NCBI RefSeq assembly: GCF_001571245.1
Contig: NZ_BCTK01000001.1
Location: 1 to 64,000, forward strand
Direction of reading: 5' to 3'
Source: Achromobacter piechaudii NBRC 102461
GTDB lineage: Bacteria; Pseudomonadota; Gammaproteobacteria; Burkholderiales; Burkholderiaceae_B
Length of the DNA stretch: 64,000 nucleotides
Shown here: in pieces, positions 35,586-43,821 of the stretch
Numbering within the stretch: position 1 is the first letter of the stretch
Layout of the letters: every line of letters starts with the position of its first letter
Notes under the pieces: generated by a model
The model's input: the letters and a program-made list of their open reading frames with translations, nothing else
What the model was told of the DNA's origin: nothing
Database searches by the model: none
Translations under genes and position numbers: made by a program

Positions 35586-36226
35586 TGACCACCTTGACCC
35601 TTTCCCGCCTGGCTTCGACCCCGGTCGTAGAGGCGACACCCAGCCGACTGTTTGCCACCGCTCATGCGGCGCTGACCTTCGCCTATAACCACACCGACCA
35701 GGTGTATGACAAGCCCATGATGGCTCGCATGGCGCAGGCACCGTCAGAGGGTAAGGGCTTGGGCGGCACCGACGGGGCAGGGCAGGCCGCCTTTGTCTTC
35801 GGGGCGCTGGATCCACTACCTCGTCTGTACCGCGCCATCCTGGTTGCGCGCTTTGCGCCCCGAACAGACCGCTGCAAATGCTGCCAGGGCACCGTTGATC
35901 GGCATGATTGGCTCGCGGCGGTACGCGAAATCTCTGACGCGGCTGCGTGTGATGCCTTGTCGGCGCATCCGACGCCCCGTGTGCTGCGTGACGCCATCGT
36001 GGCCCGGTATTTCGGGAAGGATGTGAAGCTGTCAGATGCTGCCGAGCGTGCAGGCGTGAGCGTTGCTACTGCGACAAATCACAACGGCAAGATCAAGCTG
36101 TGGCTCTATGGCACGCGGACAACGAAGCAGAGGGGGGGCGAGCGGGGCGCGGGCCAGAAGGGCGTCGAAGCGTTGGCGATGGAGTACGCAGCCGACCTCC
36201 TGTTGGCAAAGGGGCTGTGTGACTGA
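35585..36226 (+). CDS. Q-like late-gene regulator candidate
   Basis: 213 aa. Near the middle CKCCQG and following His suggest a zinc site, and DAAERAGVSVATATNHNGKIKLWLYG is a helix-turn-helix-like unit (about residues 160-185). It is the last gene of the rightward early operon, the usual place of antiterminator Q. The match is by position and layout, not by a sure family motif. Confidence 0.55.
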   Translation: MTTLTLSRLASTPVVEATPSRLFATAHAALTFAYNHTDQVYDKPMMARMAQAPSEGKGLGGTDGAGQAAFVFGALDPLPRLYRAILVARFAPRTDRCKCCQGTVDRHDWLAAVREISDAAACDALSAHPTPRVLRDAIVARYFGKDVKLSDAAERAGVSVATATNHNGKIKLWLYGTRTTKQRGGERGAGQKGVEALAMEYAADLLLAKGLCD

Positions 36227-36296
36227 ATCTCTTGCAGGGTTGAATTTTCTCTGCTAAAGTTCGCCCTGTTTATTCACTTTGAATAAGTGCGTACAT

Positions 36297-36329
36297 AAAA
36301 AGCCCGCCAGCGAAAGCAGCGGGCTTTTT
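36297..36329 (+). terminator. Terminator after the Q-like gene
   Basis: AAAAAGCCCGC pairs with GCGGGCTTTTT over 11 bases with an 11-base loop. It would stop late transcription unless antitermination acts, as with the tR' site in lambda. Confidence 0.85.
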
Positions 36330-36335
36330 GCTTTC

Positions 36336-36437
36336 TGCGCGGTGCCTGAGAGGCCAAAAGGTGATGCCGCTAGAGGCTTTGCAGTGGGGCGCGCACCCGA
36401 TACTGTGGAGTCCCTGGGTTCGAATCCCAGCCGCGCA
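36336..36437 (+). tRNA. tRNA-like sequence, type II shape, identity uncertain
   Basis: TGCGCGG (36336-36342) pairs perfectly with CCGCGCA (36431-36437), and CTGGG-TTCGAAT-CCCAG forms a perfect T arm at 36414-36430. A D-arm-like CCT/AGG with GG in the loop follows the acceptor. At 102 bases with a long variable region it resembles a Ser/Leu type, but the anticodon arm (around 36365-36380, GCTAGAG) does not fold well. It may be degenerate or unusual. Confidence 0.5.
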
Positions 36438-36440
36438 AAC

Positions 36441-36498
36441 CGGCTGGCTTGGCCGAGTGGTCAGGCTGCGGCCTTCCAAGCCGCCTACGCAGGTTCAT
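36441..36498 (+). tRNA. Truncated tRNA-Gly(TCC)-like sequence
   Basis: A D-arm-like GGCCGAGTGGTCAGGC is followed by a perfect anticodon arm GCGGC-CTTCCAA-GCCGC (anticodon TCC) and the start of a T arm, GCAGGTTC. After TTC the sequence departs and neither T stem nor acceptor closes. It looks like a tRNA cut in the T loop. Confidence 0.45.
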
Positions 36499-36499
36499 T

Positions 36500-36757
36500 T
36501 CACGCTCGATCCATTTTGCTGTCCCCGGGCGGTGTCAGGCGGCATGCCACCGCGAGCAGGGTTGTACCGTCGGCTAACTGGTAGTAGTTCTCGCCCATCC
36601 AAGATACGGCGCTTCCGTCCTGCAAGCAGCAATAAAAGAACGCCTGTTCGCCATCATCGCAGGGCAGCGATCGGCATCGCCGCTCGATAACAAAGGTCTT
36701 TCCGTCTGGGCTTACCGCAATCAACACTGTAGGACGCTTCGTGTAGACCGTTTGCAT
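36500..36757 (-). CDS. Hypothetical small protein
   Basis: 85 aa starting MQTVYTKRPTVLIAVSPDGKTFVIERR, beta-rich with four cysteines. AAGGGAG lies seven bases before the ATG. It is transcribed against the late direction at the left of the accessory block; unknown function. Confidence 0.55.
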   Translation of the reverse strand: MQTVYTKRPTVLIAVSPDGKTFVIERRCRSLPCDDGEQAFFYCCLQDGSAVSWMGENYYQLADGTTLLAVACRLTPPGDSKMDRA

Positions 36758-36980
36758 GGCGCGACTCCCTTGCGTTGGGGTTGCCGATTCTTAGGTCTTG
36801 ATTTGGGCACCAGCTCTTGCCGTAGTCAATACACCCTTTAGCCACATCCAGGGCGAACTAGCTCGCTTGGGGATGGATTGCAACGGGCTGTGGGCATGGC
36901 CGCAACGAGGGAAACCCCTGGCTCCCTACAAAATTCTGCGAGTAATAAAGTGCGTCTGCCGGTCATAGGGAGCCGCCACG

Positions 36981-37337
36981 ATGAAAAACAACACACTGAA
37001 TTCGCTGCATGCTGAAATCGCTCGTTTGGAGCATCGTTTAAACGCCCTACGAGCGAAGAGCAAGGCTCTTACTGTCCATCAAATTGTTAATTTGATGCGT
37101 CAGCTTCAGATCACACCTGACGAAATAACCGCTGCGTATCAACTGCTTTCGCCACAACCCGCCAGGGCTCCAATAGAACCCCTAGACGGCCGGTCCCGAG
37201 TGGCACCGAAGTATTTAGATCCTGAGACGGGGCATACATGGTCAGGCCGAGGCATCGTTCCGCGTTGGCTCGCTGCGGCAGAATTAGAAGGCCGTAGTCG
37301 TCATCATTTTGTGGTTGGACAACTACCGCCACGTTAG
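36981..37337 (+). CDS. H-NS family DNA-binding protein
   Basis: 118 aa. The N-terminal coiled-coil oligomerisation part (LHAEIARLEHRLNALRAKSKAL) and the C-terminal DNA-binding motif PKYLDPETGHTWSGRGIVPRWL with the AT-hook-like GRG match the H-NS family. Prophage-borne H-NS proteins can silence AT-rich DNA or interfere with host H-NS. An AGGGAG site precedes the ATG. It stands alone in the accessory block. Confidence 0.88.
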   Translation: MKNNTLNSLHAEIARLEHRLNALRAKSKALTVHQIVNLMRQLQITPDEITAAYQLLSPQPARAPIEPLDGRSRVAPKYLDPETGHTWSGRGIVPRWLAAAELEGRSRHHFVVGQLPPR

Positions 37338-37346
37338 GCCGAGGCG

Positions 37347-37799
37347 TTATTTATTGGCCCCACGACTGCTCGCTACCGCTCGCTTTAAGAGCGCGGACAT
37401 ATTTGTGGTTTTGACCTCAATGTCAGCGCCCGGTGCAGAGGTGAATCGGAATTCAGCCCAGGAGCAACCGTCCAAATTCTGGAAGTAGTTCTTTATATGT
37501 GACAATTCTGCATCGTTGCCGACGATTGTTCGCATCTGCATCGTGCGGTCGCTGCGCGGAGGGCGATCCCGTATGTCTTCTAAGATGTGAGCGAGCAGAG
37601 ATGCTGCGGCATCCGCCGTCAAGTCTTGTCGGGCCACGAGGAAAACTTGGACCGTCGGTTTGGCGCTTGGCTCCCAACCTGTGAAGTGCTCTTCCAGCGA
37701 AATGGTATCGGGGCACCTCCAACATATGTCGGTGACTGTCTCTAAGTCCCCAATGAGTTCGACAAGAAACTTTGTGGTGCGAGGGGCAGTCTCGGTCAA
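37347..37799 (-). CDS. Hypothetical accessory protein
   Basis: 150 aa soluble protein, MTETAPRTTKFLVELIGDLETVTDICWRCPD, mixed alpha/beta. No family recognised. Convergent with the H-NS gene, 9 bases apart, in the accessory block. Confidence 0.6.
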   Translation of the reverse strand: MTETAPRTTKFLVELIGDLETVTDICWRCPDTISLEEHFTGWEPSAKPTVQVFLVARQDLTADAAASLLAHILEDIRDRPPRSDRTMQMRTIVGNDAELSHIKNYFQNLDGCSWAEFRFTSAPGADIEVKTTNMSALLKRAVASSRGANK

Positions 37800-38160
37800 G
37801 TGTCCACCTCCTTTGCGTTAGGGGGCGAGATGCGGGCGATGTTGAACCATGCCGAATTCCGCTGACCTGCTCGGCTTGATGACAGGTCGCTATTGGTCGA
37901 GTGTATATCGTTGAAAGCCAACGCTGGCCGGCGATTACGCTGACTTCGCATCGTGGCTAGGTTCAAACGTCCACAATACTTAAACGAAAGCCCCGATACG
38001 GATAGTCCGGTCGGGGCTTTTGCATTGCAGCTGTAGAAGACGGCGACAGCCGGAGAATCGCGAGTTCCCCGGCTGACAGCCGAAACACGGAGTGAGCCGT
38101 GATCTACCCAAGGCCGTCCCACCTGTACAGGCGGGGGCCAGTTTACATGGACGTTCACAA
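37800..38160. other. Intergenic region with a strong terminator
   Basis: About 360 bases. The main feature is AAAGCCCCGA/TCGGGGCTTT at 37987-38020 with a TTTT tail, a bidirectional terminator. The rest probably holds promoters for the flanking divergent genes. The GTG-started extension of the methylase frame (38092) is not counted as coding. Confidence 0.5.
37987..38021 (+). terminator. Rho-independent terminator
   Basis: A 10 bp perfect stem (AAAGCCCCGA with TCGGGGCTTT) ending in Ts, upstream of the methylase gene. Confidence 0.75.
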
Positions 38161-38928
38161 GTGGCAAAACCGATCATTCCCTGGCTGGGTGGCAAGCGCC
38201 GCCTGGCTGACAAAATTCTCCCCTTGTTCCCGAAGCACTCTTGCTACGTCGAACCCTTCGCCGGGGGCGCGGCTTTGCTGTTCGCACGGCCCGAGCCGGC
38301 CAAGGTGGAGGTGTTGAACGACATCAACGGCGATCTGGTGAACCTGTACCGCGTGGTGCAGCACCACCTGGAGGAATTCGTCCGCCAGTTCAAGTGGGCG
38401 CTGTCCAGCCGCCAGATGTTCAAGTGGCAGAAGGAAGCGCGCCCCGAGACGCTGACCGATATTCAGCGGGCCGCGCGTTTCTACTACCTCCAACAGAACG
38501 CCTTTGGCGGAAAGGTTGAGGGTCAAAGTTTCGGCACCGCAACGACTGCGCCGCCGGGCCTAAACCTGCTGCGGTTGGAAGAGACGCTTTCAGCCGCGCA
38601 CCTGCGCCTGGCGCGGGCCTATCTTGAGCATCTGCCTTGGCGAGATTGCGTGACCCGTTACGACCGCCCGCATACGCTCTTCTATATGGATCCACCGTAT
38701 TGGGGCACGGCGGGATATGGCGTCGAGTTCGGGCTTGAGCAGTACGTGGCAATGGCCGAAGCAATGCGCACCATGAAAGGCCGCGCCCTGGTCAGCGTCA
38801 ATGACAACCCACAAATGCGCGAGGTCTTCGCTGGGTTCACCATGCGAGTGCTGGACATCCGGTACATCGTCGCTGGGGGCGCGGGTGTGCCTCGTACCGA
38901 ACTACTTATTCAAAGCTGGCCGGAGTAG
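38161..38928 (+). CDS. D12-class DNA adenine methylase
   Basis: 256 aa N6-adenine methyltransferase of the Dam class. PWLGGKRRL at the N-terminus, FAGGAALLF (motif I, about residues 33-41) and DPPYWG (motif IV, about 177-182) are present. GTG at 38161 is chosen because it starts the conserved domain; GTG at 38092 would add 23 unconserved residues. No restriction partner is adjacent, so it is an orphan phage methylase, perhaps protecting phage DNA. Confidence 0.9.
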   Translation: MAKPIIPWLGGKRRLADKILPLFPKHSCYVEPFAGGAALLFARPEPAKVEVLNDINGDLVNLYRVVQHHLEEFVRQFKWALSSRQMFKWQKEARPETLTDIQRAARFYYLQQNAFGGKVEGQSFGTATTAPPGLNLLRLEETLSAAHLRLARAYLEHLPWRDCVTRYDRPHTLFYMDPPYWGTAGYGVEFGLEQYVAMAEAMRTMKGRALVSVNDNPQMREVFAGFTMRVLDIRYIVAGGAGVPRTELLIQSWPE

Positions 38929-38931
38929 CCG

Positions 38932-39321
38932 TTACACCTCGGCCATTTCATGCTCTGCGGCCATCGCCAGGAACGCGGAGCGTGAGAGGTGGCGTGCCTT
39001 GGCGACTTCGTCGATGCGGTGAACGAGGTTTTCGGGCAGGCTGATGTTGAGCCTTACGGCCTTGGCATTGACTTTGGACAGATCGATATCAACCATCATC
39101 CAGTATCCGCCCTGAAAGTCCTCTTTCCCCGCCCATGCTTCGGGCGCGGTGGGCGCGGGGATACGGTCGGTCTCGCCAAAGAAATGCGCTTCAACTGCCT
39201 CTTGCGCCGCGCGCGGGAGGTCCTGCAGTTCATCGGCCGCGGCAAAGCAGCCGGGGAAGTCGGGAAAGGAGGCACCGTAGGCGCTGCCTTCCTCCTTGTG
39301 TACGTGAATGGGATAGAGCAA
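38932..39321 (-). CDS. hicB: HicB antitoxin
   Basis: 129 aa. The N-terminal HicB fold reads MLYPIHVHKEEGSAYGASFPDFPGCFAAADE, and the C-terminal ribbon-helix-helix reads VRLNISLPENLVHRIDEVAKARHLSRSAFL. It neutralises HicA and represses the operon. It lies 25 bases downstream of hicA. Confidence 0.93.
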   Translation of the reverse strand: MLYPIHVHKEEGSAYGASFPDFPGCFAAADELQDLPRAAQEAVEAHFFGETDRIPAPTAPEAWAGKEDFQGGYWMMVDIDLSKVNAKAVRLNISLPENLVHRIDEVAKARHLSRSAFLAMAAEHEMAEV

Positions 39322-39346
39322 TTCTTTCTCCTTTCTGAAGGCCCGC

Positions 39347-39529
39347 TTATCGCAGGCCGGCTTGCTTGAGGATGCTGCGCATTGTCGGTGTCGGTAAGTC
39401 CTTCTTGGGGTGCGGCACCGTGACCTTGCCCGGCTTGGTTGGGTGCTTGAACTGATGGTGTGAACCTACGGTGTGCACGTGATACCAGCCGTCGGCTTTC
39501 AGTTGCTTGATGAGGTCTGCGCTGTTCAT
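39347..39529 (-). CDS. hicA: HicA mRNA interferase toxin
   Basis: 60 aa dsRBD-like toxin with the catalytic His24 in VGSHHQFKHP and the end PTPTMRSILKQAGL. It precedes hicB, the usual order. The ATG lies directly behind a -10 box with no ribosome binding site, suggesting a leaderless mRNA. Confidence 0.93.
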   Translation of the reverse strand: MNSADLIKQLKADGWYHVHTVGSHHQFKHPTKPGKVTVPHPKKDLPTPTMRSILKQAGLR

Positions 39530-39564
39530 GTGTGTAATTATACACACTACACAAGAATACACAA
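39530..39564 (-). promoter_or_regulatory. hicAB promoter with overlapping palindrome
   Basis: Read leftward, TTGTGT is followed after 16 bases by a perfect TATAAT (39537-39542), with the hicA ATG starting seven bases later. GTGTGTA and TACACAC (39530-39547, ATTA spacer) form a 7 bp inverted repeat over the -10 box, a likely HicB operator. Confidence 0.7.
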
Positions 39565-39688
39565 CAATTATTGTCTCCGCCCTTTCGCTATCAAGGTCCG
39601 TACGCTGGGCATGGCGCGCGGGGATTCGCTCATCGCCACCGGGCGGCGTGTGGTGGATAGCACCCGGCAAGGTCACAAGGGAATCGGC

Positions 39689-40021
39689 ATGAAGCTCACG
39701 ACACTCAAGCCGCGCCTTGCAATGGCTGGTTCCAGGTTGGCCGTTGCGCCGACGCCCAGCGCAAAGCGCATGACGGGCCGCAAGCTGCAAGACCGCCGGT
39801 TGCGTGTCTGGTCTGCGGATCCGCACTGCGCGCATTGCCGGACGCTGACCATTTACCCGCATGGGTTCGAACTGGACCACAAGGTAAGCCTGTTCGACGG
39901 CGGTGAAGACACCGACGCGAACACGCAGATCCTGTGCGTGTCACGCGACGCGATCGGCCGCAAGACCGGGTGCCATGACGCCAAGACGCGGGCTGATCTC
40001 GGATATCGAAACCGGGCCTAG
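39689..40021 (+). CDS. HNH endonuclease of the packaging module
   Basis: 110 aa. CAHCRTLT, ELDHKVSLFDGG and NTQILC...CHDAKT give the HNH fold with a zinc Cys set. AAGGGA six bases upstream supports ATG at 39689. HNH proteins next to terminase are required for cos packaging in HK97-type phages, which suggests a cos phage. Confidence 0.88.
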   Translation: MKLTTLKPRLAMAGSRLAVAPTPSAKRMTGRKLQDRRLRVWSADPHCAHCRTLTIYPHGFELDHKVSLFDGGEDTDANTQILCVSRDAIGRKTGCHDAKTRADLGYRNRA

Positions 40022-40255
40022 CACTGTTCGACATCACAGGCCCGTGGCGCGATCCATTGCCGTCGTGATGGCGCGCCATTAGCCGCCCCGGGATCGCGCC
40101 GTGGAGCGCCTGTGCGCGGGTGTGAGCTGCCGATGGCAGGGGGGGGCGGGGTGAAAGTCTGAGGGGTATCGGCCTTGGAAACCACCTGTTCCCTCACGCA
40201 CAGAAAATTTCCCCGTTTCGGAAAATTGTTAACCCACTTTTGTTAACCAAAACCT
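40022..40255. other. Putative cos region
   Basis: 234 bases between HNH and terS without a gene. It contains a G-rich run at 40138-40152 and two GTTAAC palindromes near its right end. By position this is where cos should lie in an HNH-type phage, but the nick site cannot be read. Confidence 0.4.
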
Positions 40256-40456
40256 ATGGCATTAACCGACAAAAAGCGCCGTTTCGTCGATGCGCTGCTG
40301 TCGGGTCTATCCGGTGCGAAAGCCGCTATCCATGCGGGTTACAGCGAAAACGGGGCGGCCCAAGCAGCCGCTCGATTGATGCGTGACAAGCATGTGCTGG
40401 CCGCTCTGGGGCGGACTGCCCAAGTTAACAAAATAGTTAACAAAAATTCGGTTAAC
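40228..40456 (+). repeat. GTTAAC repeat cluster around the terS start
   Basis: GTTAAC at 40228, 40242, 40424, 40436 and 40451. The last three read GTTAACAAAA and encode the VNK repeats of TerS. Such clusters may be terminase binding sites. Confidence 0.5.
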
Positions 40457-40774
40457 AAAAAGCCGGATTCTGCACCGCCGTCTGACGTTCCAAGTGACCA
40501 ACCAAGTGCCGCCGACTCCGTCGAAAGCGTCGGCCTGAAAGCGCTGGGCCTGACCTCAGATCCGCGTGCCGTGCTTGTGGCAATCATGAACGACCTGGGC
40601 GAAGAACCGAAGTTACGGATGGAGGCCGCGAAGGCGCTTATGCCGTTCACGCACGGAAAGATTGCTGAACAGGGCAAGAAGGGCGCCAAACAGGAGGCAG
40701 CAAACAAGGCGGCGGGCGGTCGGTTTGCGCCACCGCCGCCGCCTACGCATCTGCGCGTTGTCGGGAAAGGCTAG
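40256..40774 (+). CDS. terS: Terminase small subunit
   Basis: 172 aa. It begins MALTDKKRRFVDALLSGLSGAKAAIHAGYSENGAAQAAARLMRDKHV, the helix-turn-helix DNA recognition domain of Terminase_2-like small subunits. A Lys/Ala-rich C-terminus ends in a PPPPP stretch. It would bind the packaging site and hand DNA to TerL, 3 bases downstream. Confidence 0.85.
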   Translation: MALTDKKRRFVDALLSGLSGAKAAIHAGYSENGAAQAAARLMRDKHVLAALGRTAQVNKIVNKNSVNKKPDSAPPSDVPSDQPSAADSVESVGLKALGLTSDPRAVLVAIMNDLGEEPKLRMEAAKALMPFTHGKIAEQGKKGAKQEAANKAAGGRFAPPPPPTHLRVVGKG

Positions 40775-40777
40775 GCC

Positions 40778-42481
40778 ATGACCTGGACAACCGCGTGCCC
40801 GGATTGGGCGGAACGTCTGCGCACGCGCAAGTCGATCATTCCGCCGCCCATCTATCCCGACCAGGCCGAATATGCGCTGGGCATCTTCAAGCAGCTCAAG
40901 GTCGTTGATCTGGCCCAGGTCTATGACGAAGCCATTGGGACTTACCGACACCAGACCTTCGGGGAATGCTCCGAAGAATGGGTTTTTGACTTTGTGCGGG
41001 CGATCTTCGGCGGATATGACGTCGAAACCGGAAAGCAACGTATCCGGGAATATGGCCTGCTGATCAGCAAGAAGAACACGAAATCGACTATTGCCGCCGG
41101 CATCATGTTGACGGCGGTAATCATCTGCTGGCGCCAGGAAGAGGAACACTTGATCCTGGCCCCAACGAAGGAAGTGGCAGACAACAGCTTCAAGCCGGCG
41201 GCGGCAATGGTTCGGGCGGATGAGGAGCTGTCGGACATGTTCCACGTCCAGGACCACATCCGCACCATTACCCATCGCACGACTCGCAACAGCCTTAAGG
41301 TGGTAGCTGCCGACACTGACACGGTGTCGGGCAAGAAGTCCGGTCGCATCTTGGTGGACGAATTGTGGCTATTCGGCAAGCGTGCTAATGCTGTGGCGAT
41401 GTTCCTTGAGGCGCTTGGCGGCCAAATATCGCGTGATGAAGGCTGGGTGATCTACCTGACCACTCAAAGCGATGACCCGCCCGCAGGTGTCTTTAAAGAG
41501 AAGCTGGCGTACTGGCGCGATGTCCGTGACGGGAAGGTGGTCGATCCGAAGACATTGGGCATTCTGTACGAGTTCCCGGAGGATATGTTGGAGGCAAAGG
41601 CCTATCTTGACCCGGCCAATTTCTACTTCACCAATCCCAACATAGGCCGCTCAGTCAGCGCCGAGTGGCTGGAGGATCAGCTCAAGCTGCTGCGCGCCAG
41701 GACGGACGGCGCGTTCCAGCAGTTCCTGGCAAAGCACCTCAACGTCGAAATCGGCCTGAATCTGCGGTCTGACCGTTGGGCGGGGGCCGACCACTGGCAA
41801 GCGTATGGCGACCCGAGTCTGCGCCACCTTGATGATTTCCTGCTTCGCGTGGAGGTCATAACCGGAGGTATCGACGGTGGCGGCCTAGACGACTTATTGG
41901 GGCTTGGATTGGTGGGCCGAGAGCCTGGGACGGGGCGCTGGTTGCATTGGGGGCGAGCTTGGGCGCATCCGTCCGTTTTGGAGCGCAGAAAGGAAATCGC
42001 GCCGCGTTTGCGGGACTTCGAGCAAGACAAAGACCTGGTCATCGTCAACCGGATTGGGGACGACGTGGCCGAGTTGGCCGAGATCGTCAAGAGGGTGTAT
42101 GACGCCGGGCTATTCCCCGAAAAGGAAGGGGTCGGGGTCGACCCTAGTGGCATCACGTTTGCGGAAGCATTTGCAGATGCGGGCATCCCAGACAACGTTC
42201 TTGTCGGTGTTTCGCAAGGTTGGCGTCTGGGAGGCACCATCAAGACCGTGGAGCGCAAGCTCGCGGAGGGAGCCTTTTCTCACGGCGGACGGCCAATGAT
42301 GGCGTGGGCCGTCAGCAATGCGCGTATCGAGCAGCGCGCGAATTCAATTCTCATCACGAAGCAGGCCAGCGGCACGGCAAAGATTGACCCACTGATGGCG
42401 CTTTTCGATGCCGCGCAACTGATGGCGCTGAACCCATTGGCCGGCCCCAAGAAAATTCAACAAGGATTCGTGGTGATGTGA
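40778..42481 (+). CDS. terL: Terminase large subunit
   Basis: 567 aa packaging ATPase/nuclease. The deviant Walker A is SKKNTKS (residues 97-103) and Walker B is ILVDE (191-195). The nuclease domain follows, with Asp residues in ITGGIDGGGLDDLLG and GVDPSGITF. It is of the Terminase_1/HK97 kind. The stop overlaps the portal start. Confidence 0.93.
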   Translation: MTWTTACPDWAERLRTRKSIIPPPIYPDQAEYALGIFKQLKVVDLAQVYDEAIGTYRHQTFGECSEEWVFDFVRAIFGGYDVETGKQRIREYGLLISKKNTKSTIAAGIMLTAVIICWRQEEEHLILAPTKEVADNSFKPAAAMVRADEELSDMFHVQDHIRTITHRTTRNSLKVVAADTDTVSGKKSGRILVDELWLFGKRANAVAMFLEALGGQISRDEGWVIYLTTQSDDPPAGVFKEKLAYWRDVRDGKVVDPKTLGILYEFPEDMLEAKAYLDPANFYFTNPNIGRSVSAEWLEDQLKLLRARTDGAFQQFLAKHLNVEIGLNLRSDRWAGADHWQAYGDPSLRHLDDFLLRVEVITGGIDGGGLDDLLGLGLVGREPGTGRWLHWGRAWAHPSVLERRKEIAPRLRDFEQDKDLVIVNRIGDDVAELAEIVKRVYDAGLFPEKEGVGVDPSGITFAEAFADAGIPDNVLVGVSQGWRLGGTIKTVERKLAEGAFSHGGRPMMAWAVSNARIEQRANSILITKQASGTAKIDPLMALFDAAQLMALNPLAGPKKIQQGFVVM

Positions 42482-43821
42482 TGGGACTACTTTCCAGATT
42501 CTTCGGCTCGGACAGCCAGGCAGTACAGCCCGACAGCCGACAAGAGCCAGCAATAGGCAATATCGCCGACGGCGAGACGGTCTCATCGTCCGACATCCGC
42601 ATGTTTGAGATTTTTGGTGATCCTCGGACAGCGGCTGGCGCTGTGGTCAATGACCAGACCGCAATGCGGGTGTCGGCCGTGTATGCGTGTGTCTCGCTGA
42701 TCGCCGGATCGATCGCCCAACTGCCGCTTCCCGTCTTTGAGCGCGTGGGCGGGGCACGTCAGCAAGTGGACCACGCGTATTGGTGGACGCTGAACGAGCA
42801 GTTTTGCCCCACCTGGGTGGCGTCTGCGGCGTGGGAATTCTTGGTGACGCAGATGCTGCTGCGGGGCGATGGCATTGCATACATCGTCCGCAATCGTGCC
42901 GGCACCATGACGAACCTTATCCCCTGGCCCCGCTCTCGTGTGGAGATCCGGGAGCAGGAGCGAGAAAGCCCGCGCGAGCTGCGGCGGTTGCAATACACCT
43001 TCTACGACGACAAGGGATTCTTCACGGTCGATCAGGATGACGTGATCCACATTCCCGGATTCGGATTCAACGGCATCAGTTCGATGTCCGTAATTCAGTG
43101 GGGCGCGCGCAACGGCATTGGCATCGCCATCCAGGGTGACGAGCATGCCGGGAAGTTCTTCAGCGAAGGGGGCAAGCCCGAAGTCGCCATCAAGGCGCCA
43201 GCAGCCATGTCTTTCGACATGCAGGAAGACTTCCGCGCCGCCTGGGTTGCCAAGTATGGAGGTATCCAGGGGAACCGCCGTATACCGCTGATTCTGACCG
43301 AAGGGTTGGACATCAAGGAATTGACTATGTCGGCGGTGGACCAGCAACTGCTGGAGTCCCGGCAATGGCAGGTGATCGACATGGCGCGCGCCTTTGGTGT
43401 CCCGCCGCACATGATCGGCGAAATGACGAAGTCCAGCAGCTGGGGTAGCGGCATTGAGCAGATGGGTATCGGCTTTGTGAAATACACATTGGCCCCGCAT
43501 TTGAAGCGGATCAAGGGCGAGTTGAACCGAAAGCTATTCCGCACCGCGCGGTATTTCACCGAGCACAACACAGATGGGCTCATGGCCGGCGATTCCAAGG
43601 CTCAGGCGGAGTACTTCGCTAAGGCATTGGGTGGGCCAGGTGCGCAGGGCTGGATGAGCGTAGATGAGGTCCGCCGCGTGAAGAACCTCCAGCCCTTGGG
43701 CGGCGAGTTTGACCGCCCGACGCGGGCGGGCGAGCAAGCGCAACCCGAACCCGAGCACGACAACGATCAAGACAGGGAAACCCAGAATGAAAATTCCGAA
43801 ACTGCTTCAGATGGCGCGTGA
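42481..43821 (+). CDS. HK97-family portal protein
   Basis: 446 aa dodecameric head vertex protein. Typical segments are VYACVSLIAGSIAQLPLPVFER, DVIHIPGFGFNGISSMSVIQW and VPPHMIGEMTKSSSWGSGIEQMGIGFVKYTLAPHLKRIE-like sequence. ATG at 42481 overlaps the terL stop; a GTG three bases earlier is possible. The acidic tail overlaps the protease gene by 35 bases. Confidence 0.93.
   Translation: MGLLSRFFGSDSQAVQPDSRQEPAIGNIADGETVSSSDIRMFEIFGDPRTAAGAVVNDQTAMRVSAVYACVSLIAGSIAQLPLPVFERVGGARQQVDHAYWWTLNEQFCPTWVASAAWEFLVTQMLLRGDGIAYIVRNRAGTMTNLIPWPRSRVEIREQERESPRELRRLQYTFYDDKGFFTVDQDDVIHIPGFGFNGISSMSVIQWGARNGIGIAIQGDEHAGKFFSEGGKPEVAIKAPAAMSFDMQEDFRAAWVAKYGGIQGNRRIPLILTEGLDIKELTMSAVDQQLLESRQWQVIDMARAFGVPPHMIGEMTKSSSWGSGIEQMGIGFVKYTLAPHLKRIKGELNRKLFRTARYFTEHNTDGLMAGDSKAQAEYFAKALGGPGAQGWMSVDEVRRVKNLQPLGGEFDRPTRAGEQAQPEPEHDNDQDRETQNENSETASDGA

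Noticed and set aside
36279-36690. Protein frames across the tRNA-like region
   Set aside because: They read through a terminator and tRNA-like arms and lack ribosome binding sites.
37980-38213. 77-codon leftward frame before the methylase
   Set aside because: It runs across a strong terminator and is Arg/Cys-rich without motif.
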